NCBI GenBank assembly: GCA_934047225.1
Contig: OW204011.1
Span: forward strand, 12,598,339 to 12,662,338
From: Ypsolopha sequella
Lineage: Eukaryota > Arthropoda > Insecta > Lepidoptera > Ypsolophidae
Length of the DNA stretch: 64,000 nt
Reading direction: 5' to 3'
Made by a program: the position numbers and the translations under genes. Shown piece after piece: positions 28,201 to 32,653 of the stretch. Every line of letters begins with the position of its first letter. Position 1 is the first letter of the stretch. The notes beneath the pieces are model-generated. The model was not told the DNA's origin. It made no database searches and was given only the letters and a program-made list of their open reading frames with translations.

Positions 28201-30686
28201 ATATTTTGAACAATTTAAAATTTTTCATATTTGTTCTTACACCGTAATATGTGGGCTAATTAATGCTATTTTTGTGCCAAATTTCATGTCTTTATCTTTA
28301 ACGGTGCTAAAGTTATGAGGCTGTGACATACGGACGGACGGACAACGGAGTCTCACCATAAAGGTTCATTTTGTACCTTTTATTTAGATACTATGGAACC
28401 GTAATAACGTTCATATCAGCGCGCACTGCATTACGACTTTACGATGACGTGAGACGTCGCTACATTTACGTCGAGATCTCAGAACACTTATTCTGTAGTC
28501 GACATAGATCTCCGGATAGCGCAAAATAAGAGAAAATAATACCTTTCACATTGCGTCCATGATAGCGCAAAATAAGAGAAAAAAATACCTTTCACATGGC
28601 GTCCATGATAGCGAATAATAAGAGAAAATAATACATTTCACATGGCGTCCATGATAGCGCAAAATAAGAGAAAACAATACCTTTTACATGGCGTCCATGA
28701 TAGCGCAAAATAAGAGAAAATAATACCTTCCACATGGCGTCCATGATAGCGCAAAATAAGAGAAAAAAATAATTTCCACATGACGTCCATGATAGCGCAA
28801 AATAAGAGAAAAAAATACTTTCCCCATGGCGTCCATGATAACGAAAAATAAGAGAAAATAATACCTTTCACATGGCGTCCATGATAGCGAAAAATAAGAG
28901 AAAATAATAGCTTTCACATGGCGTCCATGATAGCGAAAAATAAGAGAAAATAATACCTTCCACATGGCGTCCATGATAGCGCAAAATAAGAGAAAAAAAT
29001 ACTTTCCACATGGCGTCCATGATAGCGCAAAATAAGAGAAAAAAATACTTTCCCCATGGCGTCCATGATAACGAAAAATAAGAGAAAATAATACCTTTCA
29101 CATGGCGTCCATGATAGCGAAAAATAAGAGAAAATAATACCTTTCACATGGCGTCCATGATAGCGAAAAATAAGAGAAAACAATACCTTTCACATGGCGT
29201 CTATGATAGCGCAACATAAGACAAAATAATGCCTATCACATGGCGTCCATGATAGCAAAAAATAAGAGAAAATAATACCTTTCACATGGCGTCCATGATA
29301 ACGCAAAATAGGAGATAAGTAATAATACTTTTCACATTTGCGCGATGGACGGAAAAAAAACATAAATAATTTTTCTCAACATTATTTTCCATTAATACCA
29401 TTAAAATTGCGGTTCTAAAAAAATTACCAATTTTACTTAATTTTAGTCCACAAACAGCTTGACTTAGAACAACATTTTCATGCTGATTCTTATACGCGAG
29501 AATAATTTACGCCTAGATTTTTCTTAAAATTCCAAACGTAAAAACTGAATGTGTACTCAACAGCTTATTTTCTTCATTTTTTTTTATAAGTGTTATCTAG
29601 CGACATCAAACTACGTCTCTAAACAGCTCAAAAAGCAAAATTTGATGAAACACCATCATAAATCTGTCAGGATGTCGTGAATATTGCCTCATTTTTACGC
29701 AAAGTTTAGCAAGTTGTATAATTTTTATCTATACTGGAAATAAAAAAGGGAGAAATACAGACGTCGTTCATGTAAAGAAGACTTAAGTTTATACACTTTT
29801 CTATAAATAAACATTTACCATGTCATGGAAAACAGTTTTTACCTGAAACCTGGGGTTTTTGAATATCTAAGCCATCTCGCACCTCTCTATGAAAGATGGG
29901 TCGGAGTGCGGTGTGGGGGCAAGGAAACATAAAGATGTGTGCAAAGTTTCACTGAGATCAAAGCCATCAGGACGTCACAAACACCTATGTGTAAATGTGT
30001 ATACATATATAGTATGCCTTAATTAGCTTTTTATTTATAATTACACAATATAACTTGAAATATATACAATAAATAAAAGAAAATTATAACTTGAAATATA
30101 TTTCGGCCCTTAGTGGCCCGTCATCAGTCAAGTGTATATGTGTATATATAGGTATATATATTTTTTCACAACTTTTTAACATACCGTTTAAATTGGCGTG
30201 CACAGAACTTTTTGCTGGAAAAGCAAGCAATTGGTCAAGAATAACAATAAAAAAATATGAAAAAATTTAAATACGAGTATCACTTTGAAAAAAAAAGTTT
30301 GGTCTGGAAATTTTCGCTCTAGCTACCCTGGCGTCAAACAATTTTTTGTTTCAAAGTAATATTTAAATTTTTTCATATTTTTTTTTATTGTTATTCTTGA
30401 CCAATTGCTTGCTTTTCCAGCAAAAAGTTCTGTGCACGCCACTGTCCGTTTAAGATAAATTACTTTATCAATAGAGCCATTTTCGGATGACGCTGAGAAG
30501 AGGCGCCACAAAGTAATATGATATGATTATCATAGGTACACAACTAAAAATACAAACAATTTTGAAAGTTATTATGTAACCTGACTCATTTAAAAAAAAC
30601 TTACCCTCCAATTCTTGTTGTAAACTTAACTTAACTAATAAACAGCACAATAAAACCCTTGTCAACATTACTCCACTATTCGCCAT
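1074..30686 (-). CDS. clip-domain serine protease (spliced, 3' end outside window)
   Basis: A secreted, modular trypsin-like protease of the arthropod clip family, which works in extracellular cascades such as melanization and Toll activation. Exons (minus strand, coding order): 30686-30605, 18909-18834, 17468-17389, 12645-12460, 4756-4665, a missing exon, then 1220-1074. All junctions have AG/GT sites, and phases match at every adjacent pair (1/1, 2/2, 1/1, 1/1). Domains in order are signal peptide, six-Cys clip domain, Pro/Thr/Arg-rich linker, linking Cys, activation site DSY|ILGG, and HNDIALI with the catalytic Asp. A bond-preceding Tyr rather than Arg/Lys at the activation site suggests a CLIP-C (snake-like) protease; this subclass is inference. 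The exon with the catalytic His (it must begin in phase 0 and end in phase 2) was not found in 1221-4664, and the Ser exon lies beyond position 1. Whether the gene is functional is therefore untested. Confidence 0.85.
1518..1747. mobile_element. foldback MITE with about 57-bp inverted arms
   Basis: The left arm AGTACGTTTCAAATACCAAG is matched by the inverted right arm ending GTATTTGAAACGTACT. The arms continue through CCCCATTGCAC and GACGGTCATTAGGC. A second, internal copy of the tip begins near 1603, so the element holds an internal duplication. TA lies at both edges. Confidence 0.65.
2121..2202 (+). pseudogene. retroelement protein C-terminal fragment
   Basis: The frame reads [18 protein letters not shown]. 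It matches the C-terminal end of the longer fragment at 9739-10117 ([18 protein letters not shown]). It is a short remnant of a retroelement polyprotein inside a protease intron. Confidence 0.55.
3345..3672. repeat. tandem repeat, about 120-bp unit, 2.5 copies
   Basis: Successive units share GGTCTGCTGTTGTCCGTTGA, TATCCACCTTCCAGT and AAGACCRACCAAATAAGCCC. The unit starts are near 3361, 3490 and 3612. It lies next to the Helitron helicase remnant and may be part of that element. Confidence 0.6.
3690..4490 (-). pseudogene. Helitron Rep/helicase C-terminal fragment, interrupted
   Basis: This is a remnant of the Pif1-type helicase domain of a Helitron transposase. In minus-strand order it reads [20 protein letters not shown], then (after a frame change and loss of some residues near 4380) [19 protein letters not shown], then [13 protein letters not shown] and, beyond an insertion, [21 protein letters not shown] and the YVACSR block are hallmark C-terminal helicase motifs of this family. 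The frame is split by a hAT-type MITE at 3822-4241 between GVDLR and QDCFQ. The fragment is broken and lies in an intron of the protease gene. Confidence 0.85.
3822..4241. mobile_element. hAT-type MITE inserted in Helitron helicase
   Basis: The tips are TAGGGCTGCCATC and GATGGCAGCCCTA. Flanks carry GGCGCAA on both sides (3815-3821, 4242-4248). Removing the element and one copy of the flank restores the helicase reading frame across the junction, which is independent proof of the insertion. It contains several CCCCGGAC blocks. Confidence 0.85.
4665..4756 (-). CDS. clip protease exon with activation site
   Basis: The acceptor is TTTTTTCAG|AATGTG and the donor CAT|GTACGT. The peptide starts [15 protein letters not shown] and continues [19 protein letters not shown] is the new N-terminus made by activation cleavage, which packs into the protease core. 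The Cys before it is the expected link between light chain and protease domain. The first two bases complete the codon opened by the proline-rich exon, and the exon ends in phase 0. Confidence 0.9.
5480..5606 (-). mobile_element. LINE or SINE 3' tail fragment
   Basis: The segment contains CTTTATTGCACAAACATAAA, GCTAATTAGCATTCTC and GTTAACCTTTG..GATGTGGAGA. A second copy lies at 23461-23594. The orientation is read from the A/T-rich polyadenylation-like end, seen as TTTATTG on the plus strand. Confidence 0.45.
6590..6725 (+). mobile_element. MITE end, AGCCGATTC family
   Basis: The copy reads AGCCGATTCCGAAG, TTTTAGTGTTAGTGCTGTC and AAAACTTAAATTTTTCCAAAG. Other copies are at 8965-9260, 42675-42745, 47435-47540 and 61155-61322. 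The last shows both inverted ends. Confidence 0.5.
6804..7055. mobile_element. foldback MITE, GTGTAACAGAAAGGTG ends
   Basis: The element begins GTGTAACAGAAAGGTGTAAC and ends with its inverse. The arms extend through TTCAGTCAATGGTA and CAACTTTTACTATGGA. A second copy spans 26818-27073. Confidence 0.7.
7252..7611 (-). mobile_element. TGTAATGATGACC MITE, truncated copy
   Basis: The left end is CCGTGTAATGATGACCTG followed by CTCAGAAAATGAAACC. The other end stops at TTTCTGAGCAG, where a CWG-targeting MITE is inserted at 7612. Full copies lie at 7996-8379 and 23701-24081. Confidence 0.65.
7612..7773. mobile_element. GGTCTACCGCG MITE (CAG target), copy 1
   Basis: The inverted tips are GGGTCTACCGCGTAATTCTC and its complement ending GCGGTAGACCC. 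CAG flanks both sides (7609-7611, 7774-7776). The element is about 160 bp and noncoding. A 3-bp CWG target is typical of PIF/Harbinger transposons. Confidence 0.7.
7996..8379 (+). mobile_element. TGTAATGATGACC MITE, full copy
   Basis: The tips are GGGTGTAATGATGACCTGCT and the inverse ending CATCATTACACGGTG, with TA at the edges. It is nearly identical to 23701-24081. Confidence 0.7.
8455..8850 (+). mobile_element. 5'-truncated element with short coding tail, copy 1
   Basis: It shares about 390 bp with 10118-10485. Both begin abruptly at TTGATAGACTCTGTTTT and end near AAAATCACGAA. The shared frame reads [16 protein letters not shown], then [12 protein letters not shown], and stops after SIALLGR. 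I do not recognise the protein. A common 3' part with different upstream DNA suggests a retroelement 3' end. Confidence 0.5.
8965..9260. mobile_element. AGCCGATTC MITE with internal inverted copy
   Basis: It starts GCCGATTCTAAAGGCTTTAA and ends with the inverse GCCTTTAGAGTCGGC. The inner sequence AAACAAAATG/TTGTTTTGTTTATTGCAA forms a second hairpin, so the copy looks like two elements in inverted order. Confidence 0.6.
9739..10117 (-). pseudogene. retroelement polyprotein C-terminal fragment
   Basis: The open frame on the minus strand includes [18 protein letters not shown], then [50 protein letters not shown] and a stop after DLEAIFFL. This block is the common C-terminal part of reverse transcriptase proteins in lepidopteran and other invertebrate genomes; which clade it belongs to is not settled here. 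Upstream the frame runs by chance into the neighbouring element at 10118. The match to 2121-2202 shows at least two copies. Confidence 0.65.
10118..10485 (+). mobile_element. 5'-truncated element with short coding tail, copy 2
   Basis: This is the partner of 8455-8850. Its frame reads [28 protein letters not shown] and ends SIALLGR then stop. Most differences from the other copy change the amino acid, as expected for dead copies. Confidence 0.5.
10597..11166. mobile_element. GGTTCCGTAGTACC dispersed element, copy 1
   Basis: The ends are inverted: GGTACAAAAGGAACCTTATG at the left and CATAAGGTTCCTTTCGTAC then GGTACTACGGAACCC at the right. The interior has GTCCGTCCGTCCGTATGTCA, CATAACTTTAGCACCG and ACATGAAATTTG. 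Related copies are at 27555-28402 and 50444-51200. Confidence 0.65.
11530..12300. mobile_element. DNA transposon remnant with repeated GCAGATGCATC motifs
   Basis: The inverted outer blocks are TATGCTGGCTCTACACATCA (about 11540) and its complement ending AGAGCCAGCATA (about 12282). Many short variants of CAGATGCATCNGC occur in both subterminal zones (11555-11670 and 12165-12265). A SINE-like piece lies inside. No transposase frame is visible. Confidence 0.55.
11850..11910 (+). mobile_element. tRNA-derived SINE fragment (B box)
   Basis: GGTTCAAATCC at 11887-11897 is a perfect pol III B box preceded by GGTCCC. No full cloverleaf can be drawn, so this is not called a tRNA gene. Confidence 0.45.
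12460..12645 (-). CDS. clip protease exon, Pro/Thr/Arg-rich linker
   Basis: The acceptor is TCTTTTACAG|CT and the donor GAAG|GTAAGG. The exon has 61 whole codons and flanking split codons in phase 1 at both ends. The peptide runs [20 protein letters not shown], then [20 protein letters not shown] and [14 protein letters not shown]. Proline-rich spacers between clip and protease domains are common in this family and are usually disordered. The other minus-strand frame ([10 protein letters not shown]...) is a shadow. Confidence 0.85.
12768..13263 (+). mobile_element. complete non-autonomous Helitron
   Basis: It starts TCTATATAAATATATAAAAC then AAAGTCGTGTTAGTTACACC, and ends GAACGAAGTTCGCCGGGTC then AGCTAG. 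It is inserted between A and T with no TSD, as Helitrons do. CGAACTTCGTTCC-type hairpin sequence lies just before the CTAG end. It is in the third intron of the protease gene. Confidence 0.8.
13388..13632 (-). mobile_element. LINE 3' end with (CATC) tail, copy 1
   Basis: In minus orientation it contains the words GGAAAGGCTTATGTCCAGCA and ends GATGGATGGATGG. Copies on the plus strand are at 22955, 43827, 46105 and 58395. The last frame segment (DDRREW..GKAYVQQ) resembles the C-terminus of RTE-like reverse transcriptases. Confidence 0.65.
13659..13834. mobile_element. foldback element, older relative of 17863-17998
   Basis: The ends TTGCAAAACGGCTCACCTCA and GTGCCATTTTGCAA are imperfect inverses. 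The inner words GACCAGTTTCAGCAGATT and CTGGTCGGCTATCCCGATC recur in the perfect palindrome at 17863-17998. Confidence 0.6.
13841..14330. mobile_element. foldback MITE carrying a SINE insertion
   Basis: The left arm TTTTTATTGCGAAATCCATC then GCTTTGAATACTCTAATTAT is matched by the inverse at 14262-14320. The SINE copy at 13907-14022 sits just inside the left arm. Confidence 0.55.
13907..14022 (+). mobile_element. tRNA-derived SINE, copy 1
   Basis: GCAGGAGGTCGCAGGTTCAA carries the B box GGTTCAAATCC at 13918-13928. The body then reads CAAAAATATTTGTGCTTTTA and CTGATTGATTTCTAGCTGG. It matches 14533-14673; a tail fragment is also seen near 32740-32810. Confidence 0.7.
14533..14673 (+). mobile_element. 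tRNA-derived SINE, copy 2 with A and B boxes
   Basis: CTCGGTAGCGCGCCTG resembles a pol III A box, and GGTTCAAATCC (14577-14587) is the B box. The 3' body is the same as copy 1 and ends at CACTCTAATAATAG. Confidence 0.7.
14950..15440. repeat. dispersed repeat with GTGACGTCAC-like and AACCATTTCGAG words, copy 1
   Basis: It shares blocks with 18290-18660, 31205-31545, 46580-47370 (interrupted) and 59410-59770. Common words include CATTTCGAGATTTNGGTTTAA, AAAGCTGCAACTTC, AAGTGACGTCACNCGA, AAACAGCCATTTCTCAAG and TGTCTACTCATCTGTCATC. The borders are uncertain and no coding frame is retained. Confidence 0.5.
15494..15539. repeat. perfect short hairpin
   Basis: The arms GAGACTAGACCATGGA and TCCATGGTCTAGTCTC are exact inverses around GAGTCCATGGAGAG. 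CCATGG occurs three times. Confidence 0.75.
16175..16406. mobile_element. mariner-type MITE with TA target
   Basis: The inverted tips are CACTGGCCTGCAAAACTAAG and the complement ending TTTTGCAGGCCAGTG. TA occurs on both sides. Arms of about 90 bp surround a short AT-rich centre. Confidence 0.8.
16679..16998 (+). mobile_element. LINE 3' end with RT C-terminus
   Basis: The frame reads [20 protein letters not shown], then [18 protein letters not shown] and a stop. This resembles the C-terminal tail of Jockey/CR1-like reverse transcriptases. A 3' untranslated part ends in AAATAAATAAAT. Confidence 0.55.
17389..17468 (-). CDS. clip protease exon, second half of clip domain
   Basis: The acceptor is TTACTTTCAG|G and the donor GAAG|GTAAGG. 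The peptide reads [15 protein letters not shown], then [11 protein letters not shown]. It supplies the fourth, fifth and sixth clip cysteines, including the typical CGF..VCC ending. It enters in phase 2 and leaves in phase 1, matching both neighbours. Confidence 0.92.
17692..17828. mobile_element. foldback element, ACGCGTCTATG arms
   Basis: GCGAAAACAGACGCACACAT then GCATAGACGCGTACGTA is mirrored by TTACGTACGCGTCTATGTGT then GCGCCTGTTTTCGC. The centre is about 45 bp. Confidence 0.65.
17863..17998. mobile_element. perfect palindromic element
   Basis: Arms of about 50 bp (AAAACGGCTCACCTCAATAC, GTGTTATGATCGGGAAAGCC, GACCAGTT) are exact inverses around a 22-bp centre. The lack of mismatches points to a recent origin or gene conversion. 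Confidence 0.8.
18150..18325. mobile_element. foldback MITE, TTGTGTCGATTCGGT end
   Basis: The left part TTGTGTCGATTCGGTACAAC with TTATTTGACAGGACTAA is mirrored by TTAGTCCTGTCAAATAAG then ACCGAATCTACACAA. A second, more worn copy lies at 58208-58350. Confidence 0.6.
18784..18810. repeat. solo end of the TTCCGAAATAGAATTA mini-MITE
   Basis: TAATTCTATTTCGGAACGCA then GGG matches the right end of the 98-bp element at 39838-39935. Only one end is visible. It lies next to the donor of the clip-domain exon. Confidence 0.45.
18834..18909 (-). CDS. clip protease exon, first half of clip domain
   Basis: The acceptor is TGTTTTCAG|TT and the donor AAG|GTACAG. The peptide reads [16 protein letters not shown], then VLQCAPAIR. 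Cys spacing C-x9-C-x5-C fits clip domains. The split codons join in frame to the signal-peptide exon (phase 1) and the second clip exon (phase 2). Confidence 0.92.
19076..19306 (-). mobile_element. 231-bp CWG-target MITE, copy 1
   Basis: The tips are CCCCCCTATTCTGTATCTTT and, inverted, CGGGCCTATTATGTATCTCT. CAG lies on both sides (19073-19075, 19307-19309). Inner inverted words ATCATCAAAAACATAGAT lie near both ends. The 3-bp CWG target suggests PIF/Harbinger mobilisation. Confidence 0.8.
19330..19778. mobile_element. hAT-type MITE with exact 8-bp TSD
   Basis: The tips are TAGGGTTGCCAACCGTACTT and AAAAAGTTGGCAACCCTA. CTTACGCC is duplicated exactly at 19322-19329 and 19779-19786. It is noncoding and 449 bp long. 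Confidence 0.9.
19791..20140. mobile_element. GC-rich foldback element
   Basis: The ends GGGCCACAGCTTCAGGCTTC and GAAGCCTGAAGCTGTGGCC are inverses. The interior is far more GC-rich than its surroundings (CGCCGTCCCAAGAGCGCAAG and similar). Its frames show no known protein. Confidence 0.6.
20706..20873. mobile_element. foldback MITE, AGTCTATATTAACAACTG ends
   Basis: AGTCTATATTAACAACTGTT then TGTATGGAAGCTAAG is mirrored by CTTAGCTCCAATACAAACAG then TTGTTAATATAGACT. Confidence 0.7.
22518..22943 (+). mobile_element. TTAA-family MITE type A, copy 1
   Basis: The right tip reads GCATATCGCCTTAA and the left AAGGCCTCATATGTG. The body has AAGCGAAAACACGCTCAGTG, TATTGTTGAAACACACTTAA and GTCAAACGAGGAGAAAA. 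Copies also occur at 26043-26461, 45316-45731 and 52555-52979. TTAA at the edges suggests a piggyBac-like element. Confidence 0.65.
22955..23272 (+). mobile_element. LINE 3' end with (GATG) tail, copy 2
   Basis: This plus-strand copy contains GGGCTCGACTGTGGAGGTAC, CTTGGAGACCCC, GGCGGTATATCCATCCCTAA and GGAAAGGCTTATGTCCAGCA, ending GATGGATGGATG. Confidence 0.7.
23461..23594 (-). mobile_element. LINE or SINE 3' tail fragment, second copy
   Basis: It matches 5480-5606: CTTTATTGCATAAAATAAG, GCTAATTAGCATTTTC and GTTAACCTTTGGTGATGTGG. It ends beside an ATTAATTAATTAATT run. Confidence 0.45.
23701..24081 (+). mobile_element. TGTAATGATGACC MITE, full copy 2
   Basis: The ends CAGGGTGTAATGATGACCTG and CATCATTACACGGTG carry TA at both borders. 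It is about 97% alike by eye to 7996-8379. Confidence 0.7.
24430..24625 (+). pseudogene. FLYWCH-type zinc-finger-like fragment
   Basis: The frame reads [19 protein letters not shown], then [31 protein letters not shown] and NGNNETHP. This follows the FLYWCH layout (RGxxxLLFxGHxY, KNGxxxW, C, then H near the end). The Cys expected two residues after Trp is Phe, and one of the two final His positions is not conserved, so zinc binding is doubtful. FLYWCH domains occur in mod(mdg4)-type genes and in transposon-derived genes; which applies here is unknown. No clear splice frame was established. Confidence 0.45.
25426..25656 (+). mobile_element. 231-bp CWG-target MITE, copy 2
   Basis: It starts CGGGCCTATTGTGTATCTCT and ends AGATACAGAATAGGGGGG. 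CAG lies on the left (25423-25425) and CTG on the right (25657-25659), differing at the middle base. The length is exactly that of other full copies. Confidence 0.78.
26043..26461 (-). mobile_element. TTAA-family MITE type A, copy 2
   Basis: It begins AAAGGCGATATGC and ends GCATAGCCTCTTAA. The body contains TTTGACTATATAATCCAGGG and CTTCAAACACACATTTTCTC. The orientation is opposite to copy 1. Confidence 0.65.
26818..27073. mobile_element. foldback MITE, GTGTAACAGAAAGGTG ends, copy 2
   Basis: It is the same family as 6804-7055, with mirrored TATAGAACAACTTTTACTAT and AAGTTGTTCTATACCATTGA arms. Confidence 0.7.
27160..27432. mobile_element. GATCTAAAAAGGCCG MITE, tandem pair
   Basis: GGGGATCTAAAAAGGCCGAC is followed by GGTGAATCATAAAATTATTT. 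A second unit in the same stretch ends AAGTCGGCGTTTTTAGATC. The words GCCGTCTCTTTCGCACGCGT and TGACTCCATCCT recur at 48550-48697. Confidence 0.6.
27555..28402. mobile_element. GGTTCCGTAGTACC dispersed element, copy 2
   Basis: It starts AGGGTTCCGTAGTACCTAAA and ends near ACTATGGAACCGTAA. The internal halves are inverses: GACTCCGTTGTCCCTCCGTC on the left and GACGGACAACGGAGTCTCAC on the right. Confidence 0.65.
28512..29340. repeat. 46-bp minisatellite, about 17-18 units
   Basis: The unit reads CATGGCGTCCATGATAGCGC then AAAATAAGAGAAAAAAATAC and CTTTCA. Variant units (CCCCATGG.., ATAACGAAAAAT) recur 230 bp apart (28823 and 29053), showing a five-unit higher-order duplication. The long minus-strand frames through it come from repetition. 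Confidence 0.92.
30195..30440. mobile_element. foldback MITE, GCGTGCACAGAAC ends
   Basis: GGCGTGCACAGAACTTTTTG then CTGGAAAAGCAAGCAATTGG is mirrored at 30397-30440. The arms exceed 90 bp. It lies in the first protease intron, about 165 bp from the exon 1 donor. Confidence 0.8.
30605..30686 (-). CDS. clip protease exon 1, signal peptide
   Basis: The ATG at 30686-30684 opens [20 protein letters not shown] followed by SLQQELE. A hydrophobic core ([10 protein letters not shown]) fits a secretory signal. The donor GGAGG|GTAAGT ends the exon in phase 1, which joins in frame to the clip exon at 18909. A second in-frame ATG at codon 7 could also serve as start. Confidence 0.85.
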
Positions 30687-32621
30687 TGTTTCAAACTAGG
30701 AACTGTCAAAGCAAAAGCATGCACATTTTTGCAAATTATAAAAGTAACAATATATGAACTTTGATTATCATTTTGACGTGAACATTTGCACTTGATTTTC
30801 TGAGAACACTTGTACACAAGCCAACGAGCATTTCTGCTAGGTATTTTCCTGATTGTTAATCAACTACATTTAACGGCATCACAGATGTTGCCAATCGAAC
30901 TCTTGTGTCCATTGTTATAAGCACAATTATACCTTGATTCGTGGACAACTCGTGTGGTACAAAACTAACTTGTTTGTTGGACTGGTTTTGCAGTCGCACG
31001 ACGAGGTTGATTATCTATCGCATTGTGTGTATTGCTTTTAAGAGCGATTTCGCAGCTGGGTTGTGAAATACCCGACTTTTTCTAATTAATCGAAACAGAA
31101 CACTTAAGAGCGGTTTCGCAGCCGGATTGTGAAAAACCCGCCTTTTTCTAAAAAGAACAAAGCCTTATCAAAGTTTCCATTGGTTTTTGTAAATTCGCAA
31201 TATGTTAAATTATTTTAAGGTGTGTCAATTCGAAAACCATTTCGAGATTTTGGTTTAATAAGCCGTATTTTAGAACTTCTAAAAACCTCATGATGATATT
31301 TTTAAGAAAAAGCTGCAACTTCTTGCCTTCGTGTGTAGTCACTTGAGAAACGGCTGTTTAGAAATGTGTCCTTTGCTATCAAGATAAATTTAAAGTAATT
31401 TGCTTCCATTTTGCTTCAGACTGATTTGACAGATGGATGCCCCGACAATTCTTTAACAAATCATTAAAAAATAATGATTAATCTATATACCAAAATAATG
31501 AAAACAATGTCCTAAAATGGCGTATATTCTCTGAAAAAAAAAATACTTATCCAGCTGAGCCCAGCCAGCGAAGCATTGTTTTTTTAAACTCATAAACCCC
31601 CTAAAATCGCCCTTATTATTTGCCTTGTGATGGCATTGTGATTATAAGCGCCATCTTTTGTTCGGTAGAAAAACATAACATCAGCACCATCTATCGGTGA
31701 GTAGGAAAGCGAAAGTCATCAATACTATTGACGGATGGATATTAAAAGTGAACAAGCCTCAGACCAATAAACCTGAGGAACAAGCACTATTGTAAAAAAA
31801 ATGTTTTTTGTTTTAAAGTTGCCATACGCAAGGTCTTTTCCAGAAATAGCGGATATTTTTGTAATTTGTTTATAATTTTTGTAATTTTTTATAATAAATA
31901 AGACACAATAATTAATAAATATGATGGGAAAAAATTTACAAAATAAACAACAACAAAGCAATAAAGAGAAATTACTTAGGTGCATTAAGGTTGCGTTCTT
32001 AACGCCCGGACGAATGTAAAATTTAACTGTCAAACGTTTCACAACCACCAGAGTGAAAACGTATAGTACATACATAAACTTTGTCAGAAATGTAAAATTC
32101 ACTTTGATAGTTTAAATTTGACATTAATTACCCAAGCGTTTAGGAACACTACCTTAATTTTAAAGGACTTTTTTACGCTGTTAACCTAGGTATCACTGAC
32201 CTCTATTATGTAATACAACTACCTCTGGTCTGGCTTTATAATAATAATAATAATATAACGTTTATTGCGAGCTTCTAGGCCATACAATATTTTTGTACTG
32301 ATTCAAAGAGCTGACTGTACTGGGAATTAAAATTGATACTTGTTCATTAATACCTAAAGATAGATAACGTCAGTTGTCTCATCTCTTACATTAGATCCGA
32401 GTATTACCGTTGGATTAAGGGCAATTAAGGGCTAGGTCTTTCGTATTGTTTTTAGGGTATTTTTTTTACGCGTTCGCATGGCAACCCTGCCGCAAAATGA
32501 TTAAAAAAAGTTTACCGGCCGCTCCGCTCCTCACTCACTCACCTCACTTGTTTTCTTTTGTTTCGGAAATTTACAAGAAAATACGCTTATCTAGATCGTT
32601 TATTATTATTCAAGCATCAAA
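30687..32621. other. divergent intergenic region, protease to SNRPG
   Basis: It holds promoter regions of two divergent genes, but no TATA box or start site can be fixed. It contains a tandem duplication at 31039-31150, a dispersed repeat at 31205-31545 and ATAATAATAATA near 32247. No other gene is seen. Confidence 0.5.
31037..31152. repeat. tandem duplication, 67-bp spacing
   Basis: TTAAGAGCGATTTCGCAGCT then GGGTTGTGAAATACCCG recurs as TTAAGAGCGGTTTCGCAGCC then GGATTGTGAAAAACCCG. Both end CTTTTTCTAA. The copies differ at several bases. Confidence 0.75.
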
Positions 32622-32653
32622 ATGTCGAAAGCTCATCCACCAGAATTGAAAAA
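32622..32653 (+). CDS. SNRPG: SNRPG exon 1
   Basis: It encodes [10 protein letters not shown] plus two bases of the next Lys codon. The start context is CATCAAAATGTCG. The donor is AA|GTAAGT. Confidence 0.95.

Noticed and set aside
28638..29183. Long minus-strand frames ([12 protein letters not shown]...) over 28.6-29.2 kb
   Set aside because: They are products of a 46-bp tandem repeat, whose length is not a multiple of three. The same sequence is read in all three frames.
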